Shown piece after piece: positions 31,943 to 39,184 of a DNA stretch of 39,184 nt; position 1 is the stretch's first letter, and every line of letters begins with the position of its first letter. The notes under the pieces are model-generated. The model was not told the origin of the DNA, did no database searches, and saw only the letters and a list, made by a program, of their open reading frames with translations. The stretch is from assembly GCA_024401555.1 (NCBI GenBank), contig JAKSKV010000030.1, forward strand, positions 1 to 39,184, in the 5' to 3' direction. Source of the DNA: Paludibacteraceae bacterium. Its GTDB lineage: Bacteria > Bacteroidota > Bacteroidia > Bacteroidales > Paludibacteraceae. A program made the position numbers and the translations under genes.

Positions 31943-32341
31943 ATGAAAGTGAATTGGAAGAACACCGCTATGAAGTTGGCGGGTACTTTGACAGGCGTAG
32001 TGGTTGGCGGTGCTTTGAAGAAGGCACTCAACGAGAGTAACGCAGTTGAAGGATTGGCGGGTAACGCAAAGAACTACATCGTTCCGTCTTTGTTGGCGGC
32101 TGGCGGTGCGGTTGTCTCCGCAAGTGTGAACGATGATTTCATCAAGAACGCAGGATTCGGTATGACCGCAGTTGGCGGTGCGGGTATCGTGAACGAGTTG
32201 ATGGGCAAAGAGGTGATCACCCTTAACGGAGTTCGTGGTCTAGGCAGAATGCAACGCAGAATCCCTTCACAGGTCGCTACAAGAGGTGTCGGAACACTCT
32301 CTTTGGAGCCAGGTATGTCGGGCGTTCAAGGTTGTTTCTAA
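31943..32341 (+). CDS. Gly/Ala-rich multi-segment membrane protein
   Basis: 132 residues, with hydrophobic Gly/Ala-rich stretches at about 12-25, 45-62 and 70-85, then GVRGLG (96-101) and QRRI (104-107). It lies directly before the candidate capsid gene. Small hydrophobic Gly-rich proteins of this type are common membrane components of lipid-containing viruses. The GLG motif could be a processing site. Unknown family. Confidence 0.78.
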   Translation: MKVNWKNTAMKLAGTLTGVVVGGALKKALNESNAVEGLAGNAKNYIVPSLLAAGGAVVSASVNDDFIKNAGFGMTAVGGAGIVNELMGKEVITLNGVRGLGRMQRRIPSQVATRGVGTLSLEPGMSGVQGCF

Positions 32342-32387
32342 TCGAGAGTAAAGAAAGTAAGTAATAATCATTAAAATTCGTAAAAGA

Positions 32388-32984
32388 ATGGCAAATTCAG
32401 TATTCGCAGGTACATCTATGAGTACCGCAAGAGTGGAGTTTATGGAGCGTACCAACCTCGTTCCCGCAGAGGTCATCGCAGGTTTGAACAATATGTCTAA
32501 GAAATTGGCAGATTGGACGATCTACGGAACAAAGGTGATGGGTGGTGCTACCACAAAGGAGATGTTTGAGGCAAAGGACACAACTCGTGATTCAATCACT
32601 AACCTCAACAACGCAAAGTTGGAGGCAGGTCAGTATTTCCTTTTGGAGAAGATTCGCGTGTTGTCGGCACAAGTGGAAGCAGACACTGACGAGGCATTGG
32701 CATCGGCAGATTTCGACATCGCAAACTCGGCAATCCTTAACGGAGAGTTGGAGATCGAGGTCAGCGGTAAGACCGCATTGCCACGCACATCTTGCCGTGT
32801 GTTCGACAAGGTAGCGGAGGCAGGAGACGGACTTTGCGGTTGCTACAAGTTGGCTAACCCTGTTATGATCGCTCCTCAATCCCTCATCAATGCGACCATC
32901 CGCATCAATAGTGCGGTTGCATCGTCATTGGAGAAGGAGGCGGTTCGCATCGAGTTGATTGGTTGCAAGGTTATCCCTGCTTAA
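32388..32984 (+). CDS. Candidate major capsid protein (single jelly-roll-like)
   Basis: 198 residues. The first 75 residues are helical. From residue 80 on, alternating strands suggest a jelly roll: QYFLLEKIRVLSAQVE, ILNGELEIEVSG, CGCYKLANPVMIAPQ, LINATIRINSA, then AVRIELIGCKVIPA. The order 'position of strands, pro-rich turn, inducing strand, final IELxGxxxxP' resembles the C-terminal part of jelly-roll capsid proteins of tailless viruses. A terminator follows directly, as is common after highly expressed capsid genes. No signal or membrane segment. Structure prediction would decide; an abundant non-capsid virion protein is the alternative. Confidence 0.72.
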   Translation: MANSVFAGTSMSTARVEFMERTNLVPAEVIAGLNNMSKKLADWTIYGTKVMGGATTKEMFEAKDTTRDSITNLNNAKLEAGQYFLLEKIRVLSAQVEADTDEALASADFDIANSAILNGELEIEVSGKTALPRTSCRVFDKVAEAGDGLCGCYKLANPVMIAPQSLINATIRINSAVASSLEKEAVRIELIGCKVIPA

Positions 32985-33020
32985 TCAATCATCTTCAAGT
33001 AAGCCACGAAGTAAGAGAAA

Positions 33021-33058
33021 AGGCTTTGTGCGGTAGGTATCGTACAAAGCCTTTTTTT
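33021..33058 (+). terminator. Terminator after the candidate capsid gene
   Basis: AGGCTTTGT (33021-33029) pairs with ACAAAGCCT (33044-33052), followed by a run of T. The genes that follow belong to the same direction, so it may act as a partial terminator that boosts the relative level of the upstream gene. Confidence 0.85.
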
Positions 33059-33083
33059 GTTTCTAATCAAAAAACAATCGGTT

Positions 33084-33971
33084 ATGTTATTTTCAGTTCC
33101 AATCACAGGCAAGGAGACAATCGTAGATACCCCGCTTAATTGCAGGAGCATCCGTTCTTTCTATTTCCATAACAGGTACGGAAAGACTAGGATGTTCACG
33201 AGCGAGAGCGATATGGACGATAGTTTCCGTGGGTTCGTCACAATCACTATTGACGGACGGAGAATTTGCGACAATCTTTGGGTTTTGCCATTTATGGACT
33301 TTCCATCGGACAATATCGTGTCCGAACCGAAAGATTGGAGACGCATTGCGATTCCGTGCCTAAAAAACACTGAAATGTCCGAAATCAAGATAGAGACTAG
33401 GAACGATTCGAATTTGGACTTTGAGGTTGTGTTCGAATATTCCGATACTGAGGTCGAATCCGAACACTTCTACCACATAGAGAGTTATCCGTTTGGCGTT
33501 GCGAACGGAATGCCCGAAAAGGAAGATAAGCGACCATACTCGGTTAAGTTGGTTAATATCGGGAAAGAGTTCCAATTGCAAACACACGAAGAGGCGGAGA
33601 TGATTTTCGTGAACACGATGTTCCTCGACACGATTAGTTATATGAGACCTCCTTTCCCATTGCTCACGAAGGAAGGTTTCCGATTCGCCTATGCGACACT
33701 ATACTATAATTCGCACAGACAATACCCATCGACATACCCTTTTGCGGATTTTAGGCTTACCATTTCCGACCTCGGTGATGTTATGCCAAGCAAAATGCCG
33801 TTGGATTTGATTTCGGTGGACGGACGGAACTCTTGGAAGGACGCACTATACCGCCTTAACGGAGGGTTGTCCAAACACCCAAAATTCAAGTTGGACATAG
33901 ATGGCTCTTTGGGTCCCGACACTCCATCAACGATTGCGACAATATACCTTATCCACGATTGTAAATTTTAA
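33084..33971 (+). CDS. Beta-rich virion protein, second capsid or penton candidate
   Basis: 295 residues from the ATG at 33084 (a TTG at 33057 lies in the terminator and is rejected). Many strands, for example FRGFVTITIDGRRICDNL, FEVVFEYSDTEVES and FRFAYATLYYNSH. No membrane segment or enzyme motif. With the 198-aa protein it forms a small/large pair reminiscent of two-capsid-protein viruses, but that is inference. It lies before three small beta proteins. Confidence 0.75.
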   Translation: MLFSVPITGKETIVDTPLNCRSIRSFYFHNRYGKTRMFTSESDMDDSFRGFVTITIDGRRICDNLWVLPFMDFPSDNIVSEPKDWRRIAIPCLKNTEMSEIKIETRNDSNLDFEVVFEYSDTEVESEHFYHIESYPFGVANGMPEKEDKRPYSVKLVNIGKEFQLQTHEEAEMIFVNTMFLDTISYMRPPFPLLTKEGFRFAYATLYYNSHRQYPSTYPFADFRLTISDLGDVMPSKMPLDLISVDGRNSWKDALYRLNGGLSKHPKFKLDIDGSLGPDTPSTIATIYLIHDCKF

Positions 33972-33982
33972 AACAAGATATT

Positions 33983-34345
33983 ATGAATAGCAAGCAATAC
34001 CAACGAATCGACATCACAATCCCTAGCGGTGTGACACACTACAATGTGCAGGAGCAACTCCGTAGCGACTACAAGTATGCGACAGGACTTTTCTTTTTCT
34101 GCGACAAACCGCTCACAGGAGTGACCTGCGGAGTGAAGATTGACGGAAACGAAATCCTTCCAATCGGTAGCGAGTTGGATTTGTTCCGTTGGAATAACCA
34201 AATAAGCCGTAACGAGGCTCTTTGGGATTTTTCGGACGATAGAATCGAATCATCGCAAAAGACAATCGACATCCACTTCGACATTCCCGAAGGCGGTTAC
34301 TATGCCGATGTGAAATTGTCGCTTATGGTTTTGTTGAAGAACTAA
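33983..34345 (+). CDS. Small beta-sandwich protein, jelly-roll candidate
   Basis: 120 residues, nearly all strands: RIDITIPSGVTHYNV, GLFFFCDKPLTGV, GVKIDGNEILPIG, KTIDIHFDIPEGG, DVKLSLMVLLKN. The strand count fits a single jelly roll or other beta sandwich. It is 12 nt after the previous gene. Likely a minor capsid or vertex protein; no family recognised. Confidence 0.74.
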   Translation: MNSKQYQRIDITIPSGVTHYNVQEQLRSDYKYATGLFFFCDKPLTGVTCGVKIDGNEILPIGSELDLFRWNNQISRNEALWDFSDDRIESSQKTIDIHFDIPEGGYYADVKLSLMVLLKN

Positions 34346-34357
34346 AACGAGGCTATT

Positions 34358-34729
34358 ATGTTGAGGTTATATAAATTGAAAGTTCCCGCTCACAAATTGG
34401 GGAAATCGTTTAGATACGATTTCCCCATTGCGGGTAACGGAAATATGTTGGTCGGTGCTTTCGCAAGAATTAGAGGATTCGAATCGTGCTTTGCGAAATT
34501 GTCTATCTCGACCGATGGAAGGATTGTGGTTCCGTCAATAAAGGTAATGACTAAACCTTGGATTAGACCATCAGCGAACAATATGCTCGTTCCTGTCGAT
34601 TTCGAGAGGATGGGCAACAAAATCACATTCGTTGTCGAAGAGTTTGTAAATCCGTACATATTAGGCACGAAAGGAATCGTTGAGCAGGAGTACACGATTG
34701 ATGTTTACATTAAAAGCAAGGAGCAATGA
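34358..34729 (+). CDS. Small beta-rich virion-region protein
   Basis: 123 residues, beta-rich (KLSISTDGRIVVPSIKV, NKITFVVEEFVNPYI, EQEYTIDVYIKS) and basic. Its stop overlaps the next start (ATGA). Likely a minor capsid component together with its neighbours. Not recognised. Confidence 0.74.
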   Translation: MLRLYKLKVPAHKLGKSFRYDFPIAGNGNMLVGAFARIRGFESCFAKLSISTDGRIVVPSIKVMTKPWIRPSANNMLVPVDFERMGNKITFVVEEFVNPYILGTKGIVEQEYTIDVYIKSKEQ

Positions 34730-35127
34730 TTAAGACACTTATCGACATAGAGAAAAGGAGATACGCACAGGAAGGCTACGATACCATCGTGTCTAGCGAG
34801 GACATCAATGTTGTCGATACCGAGATGTGCGTCAATCTAGGCAATGACACCATTATCCTAACAGGCTTCGTATTTGACGATGACACCACCTGCGGAGAGG
34901 ACGAGAGAGTTACAATCGTCTCCCCTAGTGACGCAATCAGCGAGAACGCATCCAAGTTGGCGTCTTTCGGAAACGGAAGATACAAGGTTATGCGTGACTA
35001 TATGATTGTGAAGAGACTTAATTCGACAACGATCGAGTATTTGAAGAGAGGTGACGATGAGACGCAAGGAACACAATCGCCTTTGACAATCAGTTTCATC
35101 CGAATTTCCCCTGCGAAGAGAAAGTAA
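34726..35127 (+). CDS. Small virion-region protein
   Basis: 133 residues, with a helical N-terminus (KTLIDIEKRRYAQEGYDTIV) then strands ending LTISFIRISPAKRK. Coupled to the previous gene by overlap. Not recognised. Confidence 0.73.
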   Translation: MIKTLIDIEKRRYAQEGYDTIVSSEDINVVDTEMCVNLGNDTIILTGFVFDDDTTCGEDERVTIVSPSDAISENASKLASFGNGRYKVMRDYMIVKRLNSTTIEYLKRGDDETQGTQSPLTISFIRISPAKRK

Positions 35128-35151
35128 TTTATCAACCAAAATAGTAATAGT

Positions 35152-36117
35152 ATGAATAGAGAATTGGACATCACAAACCTTTTGGACAATGTGAGAACGA
35201 GTTTTGAGAACTGCACCTCAATCAACTACACTTTCGTCCTGTATGACCGCAAGATGGAGTTGAAAAACAAATTGCAGGGATCATCCACAACCGCGAACAA
35301 ACAGGAGAAAGCGGAACAGGTGCTTTCGGCACTAGAAAGTTACCTTCAAAGACACCCCGAAATAGCGAAGGTGGATGCCGATTTCGGTGGCAGGAAAGTG
35401 AGCCAACGCACCAACACAAGTTTCATCCTCCGCTCAAACGATGATGAGACAACCGAGGAACTTCGCAACCAATTGGACGAGATGAGCAACGAACTGAACA
35501 AGTTGCGTTCCGAGAACGATGCGAAGGCTAGCCATTTGGAGCAAAGGATGGAGGCTATCAAATCAAACAACGAGAAGAACGAGAAGGTGGACATCGAAAA
35601 CACCGACTACACCGCAATGATGGGCAACACCATCCAAATTTTGACAGGATTGGCGGGAATTCCCGATGATTGCGTTGATTCCAAAGGACAAATCACGCAA
35701 TTCGGATTGGGCAAGCTGATGGAACGCAAAATCAAGGAGGACATCGAGAAGAACAACCGCATCACGAAGATAGAGGCTCTTTCATCGGAGAACGAGCGAC
35801 TAAAATCGCAGATCGAGGAGATGCGTAAGGAATATCAACGGATGGAGGACGAGTTGGAGCAATACGAAGAGTATCAAAGGCAGACCGAGCCTCTATTGGA
35901 GGAATTGCAGAGCCTACGCACGAAATCGGGATTGATTTCAGCGGGATTGGGCAATGTTTTAGGCAATGTAGTTGGCTCACTCGCACAAAAATACAACCTA
36001 GGTGCTTTGTTGGGTGTGGACAACGCACAACAGGAGCAACCCGCACAACAACCACAACCGCAAACCGCACCGCAGGTTAGACCTCTTGTAAGAGCGGTGG
36101 ATGCGGACGAGGAATAA
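35152..36117 (+). CDS. Coiled-coil structural protein with hydrophobic Gly-rich segment
   Basis: 321 residues. Coiled coils at about 98-148 and 190-258 flank a conserved-looking region (YTAMMGNTIQILTGLAGIPD). A Gly/Leu-rich hydrophobic stretch (about 261-290) could insert in or lie on a membrane. The tail is Gln/Pro-rich and ends acidic. Probably a scaffold or tether between membrane and capsid. Not recognised. Confidence 0.76.
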   Translation: MNRELDITNLLDNVRTSFENCTSINYTFVLYDRKMELKNKLQGSSTTANKQEKAEQVLSALESYLQRHPEIAKVDADFGGRKVSQRTNTSFILRSNDDETTEELRNQLDEMSNELNKLRSENDAKASHLEQRMEAIKSNNEKNEKVDIENTDYTAMMGNTIQILTGLAGIPDDCVDSKGQITQFGLGKLMERKIKEDIEKNNRITKIEALSSENERLKSQIEEMRKEYQRMEDELEQYEEYQRQTEPLLEELQSLRTKSGLISAGLGNVLGNVVGSLAQKYNLGALLGVDNAQQEQPAQQPQPQTAPQVRPLVRAVDADEE

Positions 36118-36136
36118 CCAATAAAAGACTACTTCG

Positions 36137-36322
36137 ATGGCTAAATACGAAATAACAATCACAATCAACGCGAACGATGCCCGACAAGCACAGGAAATCG
36201 CAGACGCACTGCAATCGGCAAGCGACAAAGTGACAGGCGATGAACTATGCGGAATGATGCGGATTTTGGCAAAGAATCCGTCATACATCAAGATGGCAAA
36301 AGTCGCGTCAAAATTCGCTTAA
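36137..36322 (+). CDS. Small hypothetical protein (61 aa)
   Basis: 61 residues, strand then helices (YEITITINANDARQAQEIAD). It ends 3 nt before the next start. Resembles small phage proteins with an alpha/beta fold, but no family is clear. Confidence 0.7.
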   Translation: MAKYEITITINANDARQAQEIADALQSASDKVTGDELCGMMRILAKNPSYIKMAKVASKFA

Positions 36323-36325
36323 AAT

Positions 36326-36835
36326 ATGAGTGTAAAGACAAAGGCATTGAGCAAGGTCGCATCACTGAAAAAGAATCCCTACTTATTGGTGGCGACGATT
36401 TCGGTAACGGCAGGATTGGCTATCTTCGGCGGAATCAAGACCTACCGATTCATCAAGAGCAAATCCGCACAAAAGGATGCGGAGAAGGACAAGGCGAAAA
36501 TACAAGAACAGGCGAGAGAGCAGGTGTTGGAACGCAGGATAACCGATTCGGACGCAAAGGTTTACGCAAAAGACCTTTTGGACGCAATGGACGGATTCGG
36601 AACTGACGAGAGCAAGATCAAGGAGATCATCCTAGACAACAATCCGTCAGCCACCGATTTACAGGCAATCGTGGATGCGTTCGGAACACCCGAATACGGA
36701 ACATTCGGAAAGCCTATGTGGGGCAACGGAACACCTCTCAACCTAATCGAATGGATCAAGAAAGAGGTTGATACATCAACTAGCCTGTACGAATCGCTTA
36801 AAACGAAATTCCAAACATCGGGTTACACATTCTAA
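36326..36835 (+). CDS. Membrane-anchored annexin-repeat-like protein
   Basis: 169 residues. A membrane segment (about 19-37), then a charged coiled coil, then a domain with AKDLLDAMDGFGTDESKIKE and DLQAIVDAFG. The GFGTDE core (90-95) is the signature of the annexin repeat, whose loop binds calcium and phospholipid. Only one repeat is present, so the match is partial. A membrane-bound virion protein that senses or binds lipid is a speculative reading. Confidence 0.75.
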   Translation: MSVKTKALSKVASLKKNPYLLVATISVTAGLAIFGGIKTYRFIKSKSAQKDAEKDKAKIQEQAREQVLERRITDSDAKVYAKDLLDAMDGFGTDESKIKEIILDNNPSATDLQAIVDAFGTPEYGTFGKPMWGNGTPLNLIEWIKKEVDTSTSLYESLKTKFQTSGYTF

Positions 36836-37239
36836 TGAAACCAATATCAATCATCGCACCTGCTTTGATAGCGGGTGCGGTTTTAATCACAGGAGGCAAG
36901 GATATGGCAACAACAAAAAAGACAACCAAGAAAAGCACCGCAAAGAAAGCGACTGCAACTCCAAAGAAGAAAGTTGCGAAGAAATTGACAACAAAGCAAC
37001 TCGACGCATTGAAGAAGGGTCGTGAGGCATTGAAGAAGAAACAGGCAACCGCAAAGAAAGCCGTTCGCAAGGAGTTGGCAAAGACCAAAAAGGCGGTAAA
37101 GAAGGCTACATCGAAGATTATGATCTCCGCACGAAAGAAGGCTACGAAGGTCGCATCAAAGAAGATGGACAACCTCACAAAGAATTTGAAGAAGAAGGGG
37201 TTGGCGGGAGCAAAAAAAACGCAAAGACAAGACAAGTAA
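36835..37239 (+). CDS. Histone H1-like lysine-rich protein with hydrophobic N-terminus
   Basis: 134 residues, about one third Lys, with AKKA and TKK repeats like bacterial Hc1/H1-type proteins (KKSTAKKATATPKKKVAKK). The first 20 residues are hydrophobic (PISIIAPALIAGAVLITGG). An internal ATG at 36904 in a typical local start context would give a soluble form lacking that segment. It could condense the genome in the particle, tethered to the membrane in the long form. The start overlaps the previous stop. Confidence 0.8.
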   Translation: MKPISIIAPALIAGAVLITGGKDMATTKKTTKKSTAKKATATPKKKVAKKLTTKQLDALKKGREALKKKQATAKKAVRKELAKTKKAVKKATSKIMISARKKATKVASKKMDNLTKNLKKKGLAGAKKTQRQDK

Positions 37240-37243
37240 GTTT

Positions 37244-37483
37244 ATGGCAAAGCAAGTGATCAAGCAATATATGAGCAAACACCCGATAATGACATTCTTT
37301 ATCGGCACAGGTTTGGTAGCCTCTCTCTACGGAATTGTGAGAGCGATCACAATCAGCAAAGAGGACTACGAAAAGTACAAACAGGATTTGGAAAAAATCA
37401 TCGGAGGGCAAGGCGAAGATGACACAAAACCAAAATTCAGCGACATTGAAACGGAGAGTAATGACCAACCAATTTATAACTGA
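37244..37483 (+). CDS. Single-segment small membrane protein
   Basis: 79 residues, a basic N-terminus, one membrane segment (about 15-34), then an acidic tail (EDDTKPKFSDIETESNDQ). The start is 4 nt after the previous stop. Virion membrane protein by context. Not recognised. Confidence 0.76.
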   Translation: MAKQVIKQYMSKHPIMTFFIGTGLVASLYGIVRAITISKEDYEKYKQDLEKIIGGQGEDDTKPKFSDIETESNDQPIYN

Positions 37484-37485
37484 TT

Positions 37486-37650
37486 ATGGCGAAGAGAAGA
37501 AAGAATAAAAGTTTGAGAGGAACGGAGGATAACGAGCAATCCTTCTTGTTGGAGCATCCGTTCGTTTCGTTTCTCCTTATCCAATCGGGAGCAGGATTTG
37601 GTGCTTACCTAGTACGCACATTGATTTTGAAAGCAAGAGGTTTGGAATAA
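37486..37650 (+). CDS. Small basic protein with weak membrane segment (54 aa)
   Basis: 54 residues: MAKRRKNKSLRGTEDNEQSF, then a hydrophobic stretch (FVSFLLIQSGAGFGAYLV) and a basic end. ATG is 2 nt after the previous stop and the stop is 15 nt before the next gene, a tight fit that supports a real gene. Confidence 0.68.
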   Translation: MAKRRKNKSLRGTEDNEQSFLLEHPFVSFLLIQSGAGFGAYLVRTLILKARGLE

Positions 37651-37665
37651 CAAAAAGATACGATT

Positions 37666-39147
37666 ATGATAGAGTTACTAGCACCTGTCGCTCTAATGGC
37701 AAGCGGAGGTTATATGATTTACAAGTCAAGCGGAGAGGGAGACGGAAACAAGACCCCTAAAACAACCGCACCAAAGACCGAAGAGCCAAGTGGTCCATCG
37801 GCTTTGCAGAAATTGCAGATGGAGGCGGAATTGAACGCAAAGACACCTGTCACGAACAACAACTCATCGGCAATAGTCGATGATGCGAACGCAAGAGGCA
37901 GGGAAACCGCAACCAACGAGGGCAAGACATCTCAATCGACAAAGAGTGCTTTGTATTTCGGAGACAAGAACGGAGTGTATGATCAATTTTACGATTACAC
38001 GAAGGCGAATGGTGCTGACGAAAACCTGTTTGACGGAACACGATTGGTGGTAGATGCATCCGCACACGGACAATACTATCGTAGTCGCATCATTTCCCCA
38101 TTCTTCGCTGAAACTCAACCACTCGCTTGGAACTTGGGTAGCAAGGCTTATCAAGCATTCGGAGATTCGGATGTTGATAGAATGACATTCAAGAATAACG
38201 AAGTCTTGTTGGTTCGTTCCGCTTATCGTGGAGAATACAGGCAAATCGCCTTTGTTTTGGAGGTATTCAATCCTTTCAATAGGATTACACAATTGCAACA
38301 AATCATCATCCGAAATGTGAAAATTGCGGGTAAGGCTTGTCATATCGTCAATGATGGTGGATGGTGTCACGAAGGTTTGCAGGATGGAAATATGTCAATT
38401 ATGAATAAAATGTACACTATCGATTCCGATTCAACGGATAATTTGCACGGCACACTGCACGATGTTCCCGCACCGTTCATTTGGGAATGCGACATCGCTA
38501 TGCCAAAGAGAGGTTCGGTGTTGATCCCGATCTTCCTGCAAGTTGCGACAACAACACTATCTTCCGAGAACACGAAAGACCTATACACGCACTTTGACGA
38601 TACCGCCAAGGCTCGTTATATCCGTTACGAAGGAAAGAAGAGGTATGGAGAATCAAAATGGATTTCCCCTTCTAGTAACAAAATGTTGTGCTACCCTATA
38701 AGAGAGGATATGGATGAAGGTGTTATGAAGATTGTCTATAATGACCTATCAGCACCTCCATCATTAAAGGATGGGGATTTCTCCTGCGACATCACCCTTT
38801 CGAGCGGACAAAATTTCTCCGTGAACAAAACTAAACTTAACAACGGAGATTATGATATACACGCCTTGAATTGCTCCTTACCCGAACATCTTGCGTTGAT
38901 GCACTCTTATCGTGCGGGTTACGATTCAAACGATGCGTACCAAAAATCATTTATCGGAGATTACGAAGGTAGCATTCCGTATGTGATGAAGAGCGGTCAG
39001 TATTATGTGAGCGAGGCTTTGGGAGACTGCATTATGGGCATCACGAAGGGATTCCCATTGGAGACCGACTTCCCGAAGTTGCTCAACCAAAGTTATTCGA
39101 AGTATAGTTTCAAAAACGACTTCGCCCACAAGAACTATTGTTTTTAA
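37666..39147 (+). CDS. Membrane-anchored large ectodomain virion protein
   Basis: 493 residues. A short N-terminal hydrophobic segment (ELLAPVALMASGGYMIY), a disordered Ser/Thr/Asn linker (about 25-95), then a beta-rich ectodomain of about 400 residues. EVFNPFNRITQLQQIIIRNV resembles a LEA14-like strand set, as in the 356-aa protein. No catalytic motif. A vertex or spike-base protein anchored in a particle membrane is a reasonable reading. Followed after 18 nt by the origin-spanning gene. Confidence 0.76.
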   Translation: MIELLAPVALMASGGYMIYKSSGEGDGNKTPKTTAPKTEEPSGPSALQKLQMEAELNAKTPVTNNNSSAIVDDANARGRETATNEGKTSQSTKSALYFGDKNGVYDQFYDYTKANGADENLFDGTRLVVDASAHGQYYRSRIISPFFAETQPLAWNLGSKAYQAFGDSDVDRMTFKNNEVLLVRSAYRGEYRQIAFVLEVFNPFNRITQLQQIIIRNVKIAGKACHIVNDGGWCHEGLQDGNMSIMNKMYTIDSDSTDNLHGTLHDVPAPFIWECDIAMPKRGSVLIPIFLQVATTTLSSENTKDLYTHFDDTAKARYIRYEGKKRYGESKWISPSSNKMLCYPIREDMDEGVMKIVYNDLSAPPSLKDGDFSCDITLSSGQNFSVNKTKLNNGDYDIHALNCSLPEHLALMHSYRAGYDSNDAYQKSFIGDYEGSIPYVMKSGQYYVSEALGDCIMGITKGFPLETDFPKLLNQSYSKYSFKNDFAHKNYCF

Positions 39148-39165
39148 CGATTAAAAGATACGATT

Positions 39166-39184
39166 ATGTTAGGAGATTACGATT
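39166..39184 (+). CDS. 5' end of the origin-spanning tail-anchored protein
   Basis: ATG at 39166 gives MLGDYD and a split codon; with bases 1-2 it becomes TAT and the frame continues as YSNDVENKI and onward to the stop at 335. The combined length (354 nt) is a multiple of three with no stop. This start has the same AAAAGATACGATTATG context as the gene at 37666. Confidence 0.8.

Noticed and set aside
1-39184. Conjugative or mobilisable element
   Set aside because: No relaxase, coupling protein or type IV secretion genes are seen, while lysozyme, spanin-like and virion-like genes are.
1-39184. Diversity-generating retroelement
   Set aside because: No reverse transcriptase and no template/variable repeat pair; the duplicated glycosyltransferase start is not adenine-biased variation.

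Overview
The window reads as the complete circular genome (39,184 bp) of a temperate virus-like element of a Bacteroidota host. An ORF that begins at 39166 runs off the right edge and continues in frame from base 1 to 335, giving one intact 117-residue protein. The host assignment rests on promoters of the TTTG-(about 20)-TAnnTTTG type, start codons mostly without Shine-Dalgarno sites, a Bacteroides-type repressor with EWLLTGKG motifs, and a spanin-like protein resembling those I know from Bacteroides phages.

Layout. (A) A rightward late region runs from 23793 through the origin of numbering to 6009. It begins with a candidate spike (603 aa, Asp-box) and a second large beta-rich protein. Next come many small proteins with one or two membrane segments, a transglutaminase-like membrane protein, a candidate single-jelly-roll capsid protein (32388-32984) and several beta-rich proteins. 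A coiled-coil protein, an annexin-like membrane protein, a histone-like lysine-rich protein and a 493-aa anchored ectodomain protein follow. After the numbering origin come more tail-anchored proteins, a membrane-anchored GH24 lysozyme, a spanin-like protein, a glycosyltransferase, a J-domain protein and an anchored M15 peptidase. (B) A leftward operon (15110 to 6146) encodes a small basic protein, an LRAT-like cysteine enzyme, an N6-adenine methyltransferase, a strawberry-notch helicase and a RadA-like ATPase; the three large proteins have polyvalent-protein architecture. (C) A control and replication region (15657-23535) holds a tyrosine integrase and a four-gene operon with unusual strong Shine-Dalgarno sites. 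It also holds a repressor with a divergent early promoter, and early genes including an excisionase-like HTH protein, a replication initiator with 12-bp repeats inside its gene, and a DnaC-like loader. A 194-nt tRNA-like RNA and a run of small unknown genes complete it.

How it may work. The integrase and repressor set up lysogeny. The initiator would bind its internal repeats and, with the DnaC-like loader, recruit the host helicase. The leftward operon likely acts on incoming or replicating DNA and on defence. Late genes build the particle and lyse the cell.

Most notable: although the genome appears complete, I find no terminase, portal, HK97-type capsid or tail genes. About twenty predicted membrane proteins, jelly-roll-like candidates and anchored peptidoglycan enzymes are present instead. 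This fits a tailless, membrane-containing temperate virus of about 39 kb with no recognisable packaging ATPase. That is an inference from sequence reading alone.
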